A DNA stretch of 20,065 bases from Dehalococcoidia bacterium (GTDB lineage: Bacteria > Chloroflexota > Dehalococcoidia > UBA2979): assembly GCA_004297315.1 (NCBI GenBank), contig SCTU01000007.1:1-20065 (forward strand), in the 5' to 3' direction. A program made the position numbers and the translations under genes. This document shows positions 8,565 through 15,433 of the stretch, piece after piece. How positions within the stretch are numbered: the stretch's first letter is position 1; every line of letters begins with the position of its first letter. Under the pieces are notes generated by a model. It ran no database searches. It was not told the DNA's origin and worked only from the letters and a program-made list of their open reading frames with translations.

Positions 8565-9281
8565 CTATCCGAGGTGCAGGCCGCACTCGATCTTGTCGGT
8601 GCCCGCCCAGCGGCCGGCCCGCTGGTCTTCGCCCGGCATCACAGCGCGCGTGCAGTTCGTGCAGCCCACGGTTGGGTAGTTGCGGTCGTGCAGCAGGTTG
8701 TACGGGACGTCGTTCGCGAAGATGTACGCCCACGACTTCTTCTCGTCCCAGGTCACGAGCGGGTTCGCCTTCGCGAGGCCGAATTTGCCGTCCCACGTCA
8801 CCGCCGGGGCGTTCGCGCGCGTCTCCGATTGGTCCCGGCGGATGCCCGTGATCCAGGCGCGCTTGCCGTCCAGAGCCTGGTGGATCGGCTCCACCTTGCG
8901 GATCTCGCAGCACTCGTCCGGGTGCTGCTCCCAGAGCCGCTCCCCGAACTTCAGCGCCTGCGCCTCCGGCGTCAGGTCGGTCTTATACATCCGCAGGTCG
9001 ATCCGGTCGCCGTACTTCTCCCGCGACTTCGCGATGAAGTCATGCGTCTCCGGGAAGAGGAAGTCGGTGTCGAGGTAGAACACCTCGGTGCCGGGGGCGA
9101 CCTTCGCCACCATGTCCATCAGCACCGCGTCGGCCGTGTTGCCGAACGCGGAGGCGAGCGTCACCCCGGTGCCGTACCGCTTGAACACCCACTCGAGGAT
9201 CGCCTCGGGCTCGGCGTTATGGAGCGACGCCTCCGCGGCCTCGATCGCTGCCAGTTCGTCGGTCGCCGGTGTGGTCGTCAT
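8565..9281 (-). CDS. cysH: Adenylyl-sulfate (APS) reductase, assimilatory, 4Fe-4S type
   Basis: Reduces activated sulfate to sulfite with electrons from thioredoxin or glutathione. I choose ATG 9281 (238 residues) because an AGAAGGAA ribosome site sits just upstream; an in-frame ATG at 9350 would add 23 low-complexity residues and absorb a hairpin. The fold is a PP-loop-related reductase (SAFGNTADAVL, FYLDTDFLFPETHDF). The catalytic cysteine is Cys233 in the C-terminal ECGLHLG. Cys124-Cys125 and Cys207-x2-Cys210 form the CC...CxxC set that binds a 4Fe-4S cluster in APS-specific reductases and is absent from PAPS-specific enzymes such as E. coli CysH. That, with no APS kinase in view, points to direct APS reduction. 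It lies between sir and cysD in the operon and, like sir, is an iron-sulfur consumer. Confidence 0.94.
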   Translation of the reverse strand: MTTTPATDELAAIEAAEASLHNAEPEAILEWVFKRYGTGVTLASAFGNTADAVLMDMVAKVAPGTEVFYLDTDFLFPETHDFIAKSREKYGDRIDLRMYKTDLTPEAQALKFGERLWEQHPDECCEIRKVEPIHQALDGKRAWITGIRRDQSETRANAPAVTWDGKFGLAKANPLVTWDEKKSWAYIFANDVPYNLLHDRNYPTVGCTNCTRAVMPGEDQRAGRWAGTDKIECGLHLG

Positions 9282-9321
9282 CAGTGGTTCCTTCTCACCA
9301 GAGTGCGTCAGTGAACGGAGC

Positions 9322-9341
9322 GGGCGGGCCGTCGCCCGCCC
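9322..9341 (-). repeat. GC-rich hairpin in the sir-cysH gap
   Basis: An 8 bp perfect stem (GGGCGGGC/GCCCGCCC) closes a 4-base loop in the 87 bp spacer between the sir stop and cysH start. On the transcribed minus strand it is not followed by a run of U, so it is not a standard intrinsic terminator. It could stabilise or separate the sir transcript from cysHDN, or partly attenuate read-through. Function is inferred from position only. Confidence 0.45.
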
Positions 9342-9368
9342 CGCGTCCATGCGGTCGGGCGTCAGCAG

Positions 9369-11153
9369 TTAGACCGCGCACTCACCCTCGCCGCGCTCGA
9401 GGACGTACAGCCCCTCGCGCTCCCAATCGATGAACTCCTGGAAACTGTCGGTCGCGAACTTGGGCGTGACCGACAGGTCCTGTACCGCGGTCTCGAACGG
9501 CTTGATGCCGACGCGGTCGACGAAGGCGTTGAATTCCTCGCCATCCTCGCGGCCACCCTCGTACACCGAGATGAAACGCTCGATGGCGACCGGGACGCGC
9601 TTCGCCGGGATGCGCAGACGCGCGACCGAGCCGAATTGCAGCTTCTCGCCCTCTCGACGCATCCCGCCGAGGAAGACGTTGTAGGCCGGGATCTGGCGGT
9701 CGTCGTTCTTCATCGCGGCGCCGTGGAAGCCGATGTTGCCCAAGTGGTGCTGGCCGCACGAGTTCGGGCAGCCGGAGATGTTGATGAGCACCTTCCGCGT
9801 GAGCGGGTCGGTGATGTTCATCGTCTGCAACTGCGCGGTGATCGCCCGGTTCAACCCCATTGAGGCAGTGATGCCGAGCTTGCAGGAGTCCGTGCCGGGG
9901 CAGGACACGACGTCCTCGATCGTCTGGACGCCGGCGCCACCCAGCCCGAGCGGCTGCAGGGCCTGCCACACCGGATACAGGTTCGCGCCCGGAATCCAGC
10001 GGAGGACGATGTTCTGGTCCTGCGTCATGCGGGCGCGTCCGGCGCCAAAGGTGGTGAGGATCTGGGCCAGGCCGCGGAACTGGGGCGCGGTGAGGTCGCC
10101 CTGGGGCACCTTCGCCTCCACGGCGTAGTAACCGGCCTGCCGGTGGGCGCGGACGTTGTCGTCCACCCACTTCTGGAAGGCGGGGCGGTCGCCGGCCGGG
10201 ACAGTGTCGACGTCGAGCGTCGACGGCGCGGGCGCCAGTGCCCGCTCGTCGTCGACGTACATGAGGGCCTCGAGCGGCGGGACCTGCTTCGCCCAATCCT
10301 GCGCGAGCCGCTCGTCCACCATCTTGCGGAAGGCCTCCGCACCCACGCGGTGGACGAGGAACTTCAGCCGGGCCTTGTGGATGTCTTTCCGCAACTCGCT
10401 CGCGTCCTCGAAGATGCGGATGACGGCCTCGGAGTAGGTCAGGAACTGGTCGACCGGCACGAACTCGCTGAGCAGGACGGCCTCTTTCGCCATCGTCGAG
10501 AGGCCACCGCCCACGACCATCTTGAAGCCGCGGACCTCCTTGCCACTCTCCACGCGGACGCGCGGGATGAAGCCGATGTCGTGGATCGCCGTCATGGCGG
10601 CGTCGACCTCGGAGGCGGAAAAGGTGACCTTGAACTTGCGCGGCAGCAACTGCGAGAGCGGGTTGCGCACCCAGTAGCGCACGAAGGCGCCCGCGTAGGG
10701 CGTGATGTCGAACGGCTCCTCCGGACGGATGCCGGCCCACGGGTCGCCCGTCACGTTGCGCACGACGTTGCCGCACGCCTCGCGTGTCGACAGGCCGTGC
10801 GCGGCGAGCACCTTCAGCAGGTCGTACGCCTCCGCCAGGCGGAAGTGGTGGAACTGGATGTTCTGGCGGGTGGTGATGTGCCCCTTGCCGAGGGGTGCGA
10901 AGCGCTCCGCGACCTGCGCGAAGCCCTCGAGCTGCATCGGCGTGACTCCGCCGAACGGCAGCTTCACGCGGGTCATCTGGCGCGCCGCCTGGCGCTGGCC
11001 GTAGACGCCCTGCTTCAGGCGGAAGCCGATGAACTTCTTCTCGTCCCGGTTCCCGGCAAGGAATTCGGCTGCCTCAGTCTTGAAGTCCGTGAACTCCTGC
11101 TCGATGAGAGGAATAACGTGCGGGGCCTGCTGCCGGTCGCTCGTGGTGGTCAT
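9369..11153 (-). CDS. sir: Sirohaem-dependent sulfite reductase (NiR/SiR haemoprotein family)
   Basis: Six-electron reduction of sulfite to sulfide on a coupled sirohaem-4Fe-4S centre. The 594-residue protein shows the two-fold repeated NiR/SiR layout: an N-terminal ferredoxin-like half with TRQNIQFHHF (95-104), the repeated half with MTQDQNIVLRW (376-386), and the cluster cysteines Cys418-x5-Cys424 (SCPGTDSCKLG) and Cys462-x3-Cys466 (GCPNSCGQHH). The family includes ferredoxin-dependent sulfite and nitrite reductases and NADPH-linked CysI. No flavoprotein CysJ partner is visible, so ferredoxin is a likely donor. The cysH-cysD-cysN neighbours and the sirohaem gene downstream favour sulfite over nitrite, but sequence alone does not fix this. 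The ATG at 11153 opens the minus-strand run and faces the divergent Rrf2 gene across 273 bp. Confidence 0.9.
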   Translation of the reverse strand: MTTTSDRQQAPHVIPLIEQEFTDFKTEAAEFLAGNRDEKKFIGFRLKQGVYGQRQAARQMTRVKLPFGGVTPMQLEGFAQVAERFAPLGKGHITTRQNIQFHHFRLAEAYDLLKVLAAHGLSTREACGNVVRNVTGDPWAGIRPEEPFDITPYAGAFVRYWVRNPLSQLLPRKFKVTFSASEVDAAMTAIHDIGFIPRVRVESGKEVRGFKMVVGGGLSTMAKEAVLLSEFVPVDQFLTYSEAVIRIFEDASELRKDIHKARLKFLVHRVGAEAFRKMVDERLAQDWAKQVPPLEALMYVDDERALAPAPSTLDVDTVPAGDRPAFQKWVDDNVRAHRQAGYYAVEAKVPQGDLTAPQFRGLAQILTTFGAGRARMTQDQNIVLRWIPGANLYPVWQALQPLGLGGAGVQTIEDVVSCPGTDSCKLGITASMGLNRAITAQLQTMNITDPLTRKVLINISGCPNSCGQHHLGNIGFHGAAMKNDDRQIPAYNVFLGGMRREGEKLQFGSVARLRIPAKRVPVAIERFISVYEGGREDGEEFNAFVDRVGIKPFETAVQDLSVTPKFATDSFQEFIDWEREGLYVLERGEGECAV

Positions 11154-11221
11154 CGCTCGCTCGCTCTCTCGGTGCCAGGCGTCGATGCGCGTACGCCGGG
11201 TGTCTGCCTTGCTGGGGGGTG

Positions 11222-11239
11222 CCCTCCGCTACGGAAGGG
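11222..11239 (-). repeat. Small hairpin in the sir 5' leader
   Basis: Arms CCCTCCG (11222-11228) and CGGAAGGG (11232-11239) pair over 7 bp with one bulged A and a CTA loop. If sir is transcribed from the AT-rich part of the control region, this stem lies in its untranslated leader about 70-90 bases before the ATG. No U-run follows it and I do not recognise a known riboswitch class around it. Confidence 0.35.
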
Positions 11240-11264
11240 ATCCGGGACTAAAACACGAGTAACT

Positions 11265-11279
11265 TGACCGCTGAGGTCA
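11265..11279. promoter_or_regulatory. Candidate operator 1: TGACC-N5-GGTCA inverted repeat
   Basis: A perfect 5 bp inverted repeat with a 5 bp centre (GCTGA) in the AT-rich core of the divergent region. It overlaps the TTGACC that could serve as a plus-strand -35 box. Dimeric winged-helix regulators of the Rrf2 family bind dyads of this kind, and the adjacent gene encodes one. Binding is inferred from geometry and position. Confidence 0.4.
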
Positions 11280-11382
11280 TGTACGGGAGTATATGGCGGT
11301 GCCGGGGGCGTGACAAGCCATTCCCCTATACGAAGCCGGTGATTCTCCGGGGGGCCTAAGCCAGATTCTACGAGGGGGCATT

Positions 11383-11397
11383 TTCGGGCCATCCGAA
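11383..11397. promoter_or_regulatory. Candidate operator 2: TTCGG-N5-CCGAA inverted repeat
   Basis: A second perfect 5-5-5 dyad (centre GCCAT), 30 bp before the Rrf2 ATG. It has the same arm and spacer lengths as the dyad at 11265 but different arm sequence. Its location suits autoregulation of the Rrf2 gene. It could also be chance in GC-rich DNA. Confidence 0.3.
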
Positions 11398-11426
11398 TCC
11401 CTAGTAGACAGATATGGGAACTCGAC

Positions 11427-11891
11427 ATGAGGCTCTCGACGCGTGGGGACTACGCCGTCCGTGCGGTGCTCGAACTGGCCGAACGGCCGGCCGGCGTGCC
11501 CCTGCCTCTCCACGAACTCGCGGCGCGAGCAGGGGTGCCCGAAAAGTACCTCGAACAGATCCTCATGCGGCTGCGCGCCGCCCGCATCCTCTCCGCGCGC
11601 CGAGGCGCCCAGGGCGGCTATCTCCTCGCCCGGCCACCCGAGGAGATCACAGTGGGCGACATCGTCCGTGTCATGGACGGCCCGCTTGCCCCGATCGCGT
11701 GCGCGAGCAAGACCGCCTACGAGTCCTGCCCGGCGTGGCGCTGCGCCGACGCGGCGAACTGTACGTTGCGCGGGTTCTGGACCGAGGTCCGCGACGCCGT
11801 CGCAGACGTCGTCGACCACACAACCTTCGCCGACCTCGCCGCCCGCGCCAGCGAACAACGTGCCGTCCATACGCTCACCTACCAGATTTAA
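11427..11891 (+). CDS. Rrf2-family transcriptional regulator with four clustered cysteines
   Basis: A 154-residue winged-helix repressor or activator. MRLSTRGDYAVRAVLELA opens the DNA-binding domain, followed by the recognition segment VPEKYLEQILMRLRAARIL (37-55) and the wing SARRGAQGGYLLARP (56-70), all typical of the IscR/CymR/NsrR family. After PEEITVGDIVRVMDGPLAPI come Cys92, Cys101, Cys106 and Cys112 (C-x8-C-x4-C-x5-C). IscR uses Cys92, Cys98, Cys104 and His107 to hold its 2Fe-2S cluster, so an Fe-S or thiol sensor is plausible here. The gene diverges from sir and heads the ABC transporter genes, with a 14-base gap to the next ATG. I infer control of both flanking operons in response to iron-sulfur or cysteine status. 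It could equally be CymR-like (cysteine synthase-dependent), although CymR lacks this cysteine set. Confidence 0.88.
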   Translation: MRLSTRGDYAVRAVLELAERPAGVPLPLHELAARAGVPEKYLEQILMRLRAARILSARRGAQGGYLLARPPEEITVGDIVRVMDGPLAPIACASKTAYESCPAWRCADAANCTLRGFWTEVRDAVADVVDHTTFADLAARASEQRAVHTLTYQI

Positions 11892-11905
11892 GAGGGCTCC
11901 TCCTA

Positions 11906-12973
11906 ATGCCTCCGCGTTTCCGTCAGATCCGAGTGCTGCCACTCCTGCTCCTCGCTGCCTCGGCCGTTGTCGTCGTGGTCGGTTGCGGCTCCGGCGCCGC
12001 GAAGCCGGCAAATGGCTCCGAGCCCGTGACACTGCGTCTGGGCTACTTCCCCAACATCACCCACGCACAGCCGATTGTGGGCCTCGCGGACGGCACGTTC
12101 GCGCAGGAACTCGGCCCCAGCGTGAAGCTCGAAACGAAGACCTTCAACGCCGGCCCGTCCGCAATCGAGGCGCTGTTCGCCGGCGCGATCGACGCCACCT
12201 ACATCGGCCCGAACCCGGCGATCACCGGCTACGTGCAGTCGGGCGGCAAAGACGTCCGGATCATCGCCGGGGCGACGAGCGGCGGGGCGCTGCTGATCGT
12301 GAAGGCCGACTCTGGCATCACGAAGCCCTCCGATTTCGCGAACCGGCGGATCGCCTCGCCGCAACTCGGCAACACGCAGGACGTCGCCCTCCGCGCGTGG
12401 CTGCAGAAGAACGGGCTGAAGGACAAGGACCACGGCGGCAACGTCGACGTCCGCCCGATCGCCAACGCGGACGCCCTCGCGCTTTTCATCAAGGGCGAAC
12501 TCCAGGCCGCGTGGGCCCCGGAGCCGTGGGCGACCCGTCTGATCCTCGAGGGCAATGGGAAGGTGTTCGTCGACGAGCGCGACCTCTGGCCAAATGGCGA
12601 CTTCGTGACCGCCCACCTGATCGTGAGCGCCAAGTTCCTCGCCGACCACCCGGACACCATCGAGAGGCTGCTGCGCGCGCACGTGAAGACGACGCAATGG
12701 ATCAACGAGCACCCCGACCAAGCGAAGCAGGTCGTAAACGAAGGCATCAAGCGGGTCACGAGTGCAGGCCTGCCCGAGCCGGTCATCGCCGGTGCGTGGC
12801 GAAACCAAGAGACGACCTATGACCCGGTCGCGTCCAGCCTCCGCAAGTCAGCGGATGACGCGTTCGCCCTCGGCTACCTGGGCGAGAAGAAACCGGACCT
12901 GGCAAACATCTACGCGCTCGACCCGCTGAACAAGGTCCTGCGCGAGCTCGGCCTGAAGGAAGTCAGCAAGTAG
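11906..12973 (+). CDS. ABC transporter substrate-binding lipoprotein (SsuA/TauA/NrtA-like)
   Basis: A 355-residue extracytoplasmic binding protein. The N-terminus has a basic start, a hydrophobic run (LPLLLLAASAVVVVV) and a lipobox-like VVGC with Cys27 as the probable lipidated residue. The mature part starts LRLGYFPNITHAQPIVGLADG (43-63), then FNAGPSAIEALFAGAIDATYIGPNP and PQLGNTQDVALRAWL, typical of the NMT1/SsuA-like family that binds sulfonates, taurine, nitrate or pyrimidine precursors. Its neighbours are a family-matched ATPase and permease and, divergently, the sulfate assimilation operon, so a sulfur oxyanion or sulfonate is the best guess. No SsuD or TauD oxygenase is in the window to release sulfite from a sulfonate, so sulfate itself is possible. 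The start is ATG 11906, with GAGGG upstream. The ligand is not determined. Confidence 0.85.
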   Translation: MPPRFRQIRVLPLLLLAASAVVVVVGCGSGAAKPANGSEPVTLRLGYFPNITHAQPIVGLADGTFAQELGPSVKLETKTFNAGPSAIEALFAGAIDATYIGPNPAITGYVQSGGKDVRIIAGATSGGALLIVKADSGITKPSDFANRRIASPQLGNTQDVALRAWLQKNGLKDKDHGGNVDVRPIANADALALFIKGELQAAWAPEPWATRLILEGNGKVFVDERDLWPNGDFVTAHLIVSAKFLADHPDTIERLLRAHVKTTQWINEHPDQAKQVVNEGIKRVTSAGLPEPVIAGAWRNQETTYDPVASSLRKSADDAFALGYLGEKKPDLANIYALDPLNKVLRELGLKEVSK

Positions 12974-12985
12974 TCCCGGTGCAAG

Positions 12986-13007
12986 GGCGGCCCTGCGACG
13001 GGCCGCC
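12986..13007 (+). repeat. Strong hairpin between binding-protein and ATPase genes
   Basis: GGCGGCCC and GGGCCGCC form a perfect 8 bp stem around a 6-base loop (TGCGAC), extendable by a G-U and an A-U pair in RNA. It lies in the 58 bp gap just after the lipoprotein stop. No T-run follows, so full termination is unlikely. Such stems are known to protect or partly separate the abundant binding-protein message from its transporter genes. Confidence 0.55.
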
Positions 13008-13031
13008 TTCGCACGAGAAACCGAGGATGCG

Positions 13032-13892
13032 ATGACGATCGTGACCGGCGCCAGCGCGCAGCCCGTGAGCCCACCGGAATCGGCCCAGCAGGTTGCCGGT
13101 GCGATCGCCCAGCCGGCGCCACTCCTCGCCCTCCGACACATCAGAAAGCACTTCCGCACGAAGCGTCACGACACACTCGCGCTGGACGATGTCTCGCTGG
13201 AGGTCCGTCCACGTGAGTTCATCTGCATCGTGGGCCCCTCGGGCTGCGGAAAGTCCACGCTCCTGAACATCGCCGCCGGGATCGACACCGACTATGAGGG
13301 CGAAGCCATGTTCGAGGGCGTCCCGATCACCGGGACTGCGCGCGAACGCGCCGTCGTGTTCCAGGAGCCGGCGCTCTTTCCGTGGCTGAATGTGCGCGCC
13401 AACGTCGAGTTCGGCCTCAAGTTGCGCGGCGTCCCGAAGGAGCAGCGACGAGAGATCGTCGACCGCCACCTCGCGCTCGTGAACCTCACCCGCTTCGACC
13501 GCGCCTACGTCCACGAGTTGTCAGGCGGGATGAAACAGCGCGCCCAGCTCGCGCGAGGTCTCGCCGTGGAGCCGCACGCGCTGCTGATGGACGAGCCGTT
13601 CGCGGCGCTGGACGCGCAGACGCGCGACGAGCTGCAGTTGGAGTTGCAGTCGGTCTGGGCGCGGATCGGGACGACGGTGCTCTTCGTCACGCACAACGTG
13701 CGCGAGGCAGTCATCCTCGGCGACCGCGTTGTCGTGATGTCGCCGAGCCCCGGGCGGATCAAGTCGATCATCGAGGTCAACCTCGAACGGCCGCGGACGC
13801 CGGACGACCACGCGGTGGCCGACCTCGCCGCAGCGGTCCGTTACGAGTTGCAGAACGCGAGCGAGACGCCGGAGCCGCGCTATGCGATCTAG
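13032..13892 (+). CDS. ABC transporter ATP-binding protein (SsuB/TauB-like)
   Basis: A 286-residue ATPase that powers the importer. It has Walker A GPSGCGKST (68-76), the Q-loop glutamine Gln111 in VFQEPALFPW, signature LSGGMKQR (163-170), Walker B LLMDEP (184-189), D-loop AALDAQTRDEL and H-loop His221 in FVTHN. The FQEPALFPWLNVRANVEFGL stretch is characteristic of the nitrate/sulfonate/taurine subfamily. About 30 extra residues, rich in Ala, Gln and Pro, precede the domain; they may be a disordered tail, or a later start may be used, though GAGG stands 8 bases before ATG 13032. The stop overlaps the permease start by 11 bp, showing tight coupling. It works at the cytoplasmic face of the membrane. 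Confidence 0.93.
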   Translation: MTIVTGASAQPVSPPESAQQVAGAIAQPAPLLALRHIRKHFRTKRHDTLALDDVSLEVRPREFICIVGPSGCGKSTLLNIAAGIDTDYEGEAMFEGVPITGTARERAVVFQEPALFPWLNVRANVEFGLKLRGVPKEQRREIVDRHLALVNLTRFDRAYVHELSGGMKQRAQLARGLAVEPHALLMDEPFAALDAQTRDELQLELQSVWARIGTTVLFVTHNVREAVILGDRVVVMSPSPGRIKSIIEVNLERPRTPDDHAVADLAAAVRYELQNASETPEPRYAI

Positions 13893-14676
13893 CCGCCTCC
13901 GCCCCTCGCGCGAGGTCAGCCTCAAACTCCTGCGGATTGTGGGGTTCTACGTCGCGATCGTCGCCGTATGGAGCCTGCTCGGACGGGCGGAGGTGTGGTC
14001 GCCGTTCCTCTTCCCCTCGCCCGAGAAGGTGTTCGAGTCGCTGCGGACGAACTTCGCCAACGGCCTCATCCTCGACGGCCTGCAGGCGAGCCTTCGACGC
14101 CTGGCCGCCGGCTACGCGATCTCGTTCGTGCTCGGCATGAGCCTCGGTCTGCTGACCGCAGCGTGGCGATTCGCCGACGAGACCATCGGCGGCGTCGTGC
14201 TCGGGTTGCAGTCGCTGCCCAGCATCACGTGGCTCCCCCTCGCCGTGCTGTGGTTCGGCCTCAGCGAGTCCGCGATCATCTTCGTCGTGCTGATGGGCTC
14301 GACGTTCTCGATCGCGATCTCCGCACGCTCGGGGATGCGAGGGCTCCCGCCGCTGCTGGCGCGCGCCGCGGGGACGCTGGGCGCGACGCGCTGGCAGCTC
14401 TACCGCTACGTGGTGATCCCCGCGATGGTGCCCTCCATGGTGCAGGGGATGAAGCAGGGCTGGTCGTTCGCCTGGCGGTCGCTGATGGCGGGTGAACTGC
14501 TCTTCGTCTCGGTTGGCCTCGGCCACCTGCTCGACGTCGGGCGCAACCTGAACAACATCAACATGGTCTTCGCGATCATGCTGGTCATCATCGCCGTCGG
14601 CGTGGCCGTCGACCGGCTGATCTTCGGCCGCGCCGAGGCCTGGGTGCACGAGCGCTGGGGCTTCTCCGCCGGCTAG
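13882..14676 (+). CDS. ABC transporter permease (SsuC/TauC-like)
   Basis: A 264-residue inner-membrane subunit of the importer. I count about six hydrophobic stretches: around 18-33, 74-94, 101-124, 130-147, 184-210 and 218-236. The cytoplasmic coupling loop that meets the ATPase is RAAGTLGATRWQLYRYVVIPA (161-181), a variant of the EAA motif with the conserved Gly. LQSLPSITWLPLAVLWFGL is typical of the SsuC/TauC/NrtB permease family. It is the last gene of the plus-strand run; its stop lies 19 bp from the converging rhomboid gene, with no obvious terminator between. Substrate assignment follows from the binding protein and the neighbouring sulfate genes. Confidence 0.92.
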   Translation: MRSSRLRPSREVSLKLLRIVGFYVAIVAVWSLLGRAEVWSPFLFPSPEKVFESLRTNFANGLILDGLQASLRRLAAGYAISFVLGMSLGLLTAAWRFADETIGGVVLGLQSLPSITWLPLAVLWFGLSESAIIFVVLMGSTFSIAISARSGMRGLPPLLARAAGTLGATRWQLYRYVVIPAMVPSMVQGMKQGWSFAWRSLMAGELLFVSVGLGHLLDVGRNLNNINMVFAIMLVIIAVGVAVDRLIFGRAEAWVHERWGFSAG

Positions 14677-14695
14677 CCAGCCGAGTGCGTACCCG

Positions 14696-15433
14696 TCAGA
14701 CGTGCAGCCGCCGAAGCCTCGCGTGCACCGGGGCACGGACCAGCAACGTGAGCGCGAAGCCGAACGCGAAGCCGACGGCGTGTGCCTCCCACGCTACGTT
14801 TGCGTCTTGCGTCGCAAACTGCCCGAAGAACCAGAGGCCGAGGAACAACGCCGCGGGCACGGGGACGGGCCATATCCCTACGAGGCCGATGATCCGGCGG
14901 GTAGGGAACAACGCGAGGTACCCGCCCAGCACAGCCGCAATCGCGCCAGAGGCGCCCACCAGCGGCACGGCCTGGTCCGCCTGGAGCAGCACGAAGCCCA
15001 GCGTCGCCACCACGCCGCCGACCAAGTAGAAAGCCAGATAGGGCAGTCGCCCCAGCGCCTCCTCGATGTTGTTTCCGAATATCCAGAGAAACCACATATT
15101 GGAGACGATATGGATCAGGCTGCCGTGCAGGAACAGGCTGACGAAGACGGCCGCGTACACGTTCTTCGCCGCGTCCACCGGCACGCCAGGCGCCTCGCGG
15201 CACCGGCCGGTCTCGCGCTCGGCGGCGTCGAGCGGCCCACCCTGCACGATCTCGCAGGGCACGGCCGCGTGCGCGAAAAGGAAGGCCTGCTGCTCGGTCT
15301 GGGCGGCCTCGGACCCGCCGACCAGGAATGCCGGCGGCTGCCACACGAAAAAGACCGCCACGTTCACGGCGATCAGCGCCAGCGTCATGAGAGGCCAGCC
15401 CCGCGTCGGGTTGTTGTCGCGCAACGGGAACAC
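14696..15433 (-). CDS. Rhomboid-family intramembrane serine protease
   Basis: A 245-residue polytopic membrane protein. The catalytic serine is Ser162 in the GASGAIAAVLGG motif, and the partner histidine is His218 in AHAVGFAFGF. The oxyanion-side asparagine is in SNMWFLWIFGNNIE (Asn112), preceded by SLFLHGSLIHI. The core has six probable membrane helices, and an extended loop (about 35-90) with two cysteines (Cys60, Cys78) follows the first helix. These residues are what active rhomboids need, so it should be a working protease; its substrates cannot be inferred. The start is GTG at 15433, with GAGGAG 8 bases upstream. It converges with the ABC permease gene and diverges from the acyltransferase. 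It appears as a stand-alone gene separating the sulfur and sugar regions. Confidence 0.92.
   Translation of the reverse strand: MFPLRDNNPTRGWPLMTLALIAVNVAVFFVWQPPAFLVGGSEAAQTEQQAFLFAHAAVPCEIVQGGPLDAAERETGRCREAPGVPVDAAKNVYAAVFVSLFLHGSLIHIVSNMWFLWIFGNNIEEALGRLPYLAFYLVGGVVATLGFVLLQADQAVPLVGASGAIAAVLGGYLALFPTRRIIGLVGIWPVPVPAALFLGLWFFGQFATQDANVAWEAHAVGFAFGFALTLLVRAPVHARLRRLHV

Larger units (their letters stand above)
11154..11426. promoter_or_regulatory. Divergent control region between sir and the Rrf2 regulator
   Basis: 273 bp without a supported gene, locally much more AT-rich than its surroundings around 11250-11300. It must hold the start of the sulfate/sirohaem/haem run (minus) and of the regulator/ABC run (plus). 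It contains two 15 bp inverted repeats, a small hairpin in the sir leader, and a possible plus-strand promoter: TTGACC at 11264-11269 with an AT-rich GTATAT at 11289-11294 (19-base spacing, longer than ideal). A minus-strand promoter could not be assigned with confidence. The regulator's ATG is preceded by a weak GGGAA. Confidence 0.6.

Noticed and set aside
9382..10776. A 464-codon minus-strand frame within sir
   Set aside because: It is a frame-shifted reading of the sulfite reductase gene; the sir frame carries all cluster cysteines and family motifs.
11154..11260. SAM or other sulfur riboswitch in the sir leader
   Set aside because: Only one small bulged hairpin is present; the conserved core and four-way junction of the SAM classes I know are not recognisable.
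11150..11428. A 92-codon minus-strand frame filling the sir/Rrf2 gap, ending in a 4 bp ATGA overlap with the sir start
   Set aside because: The overlap looks operon-like, but the frame begins on the regulator's own start codon, has no ribosome site, covers both dyads and has a Pro/Arg-rich composition with no recognisable fold. Conservation of the frame in relatives would change this view.
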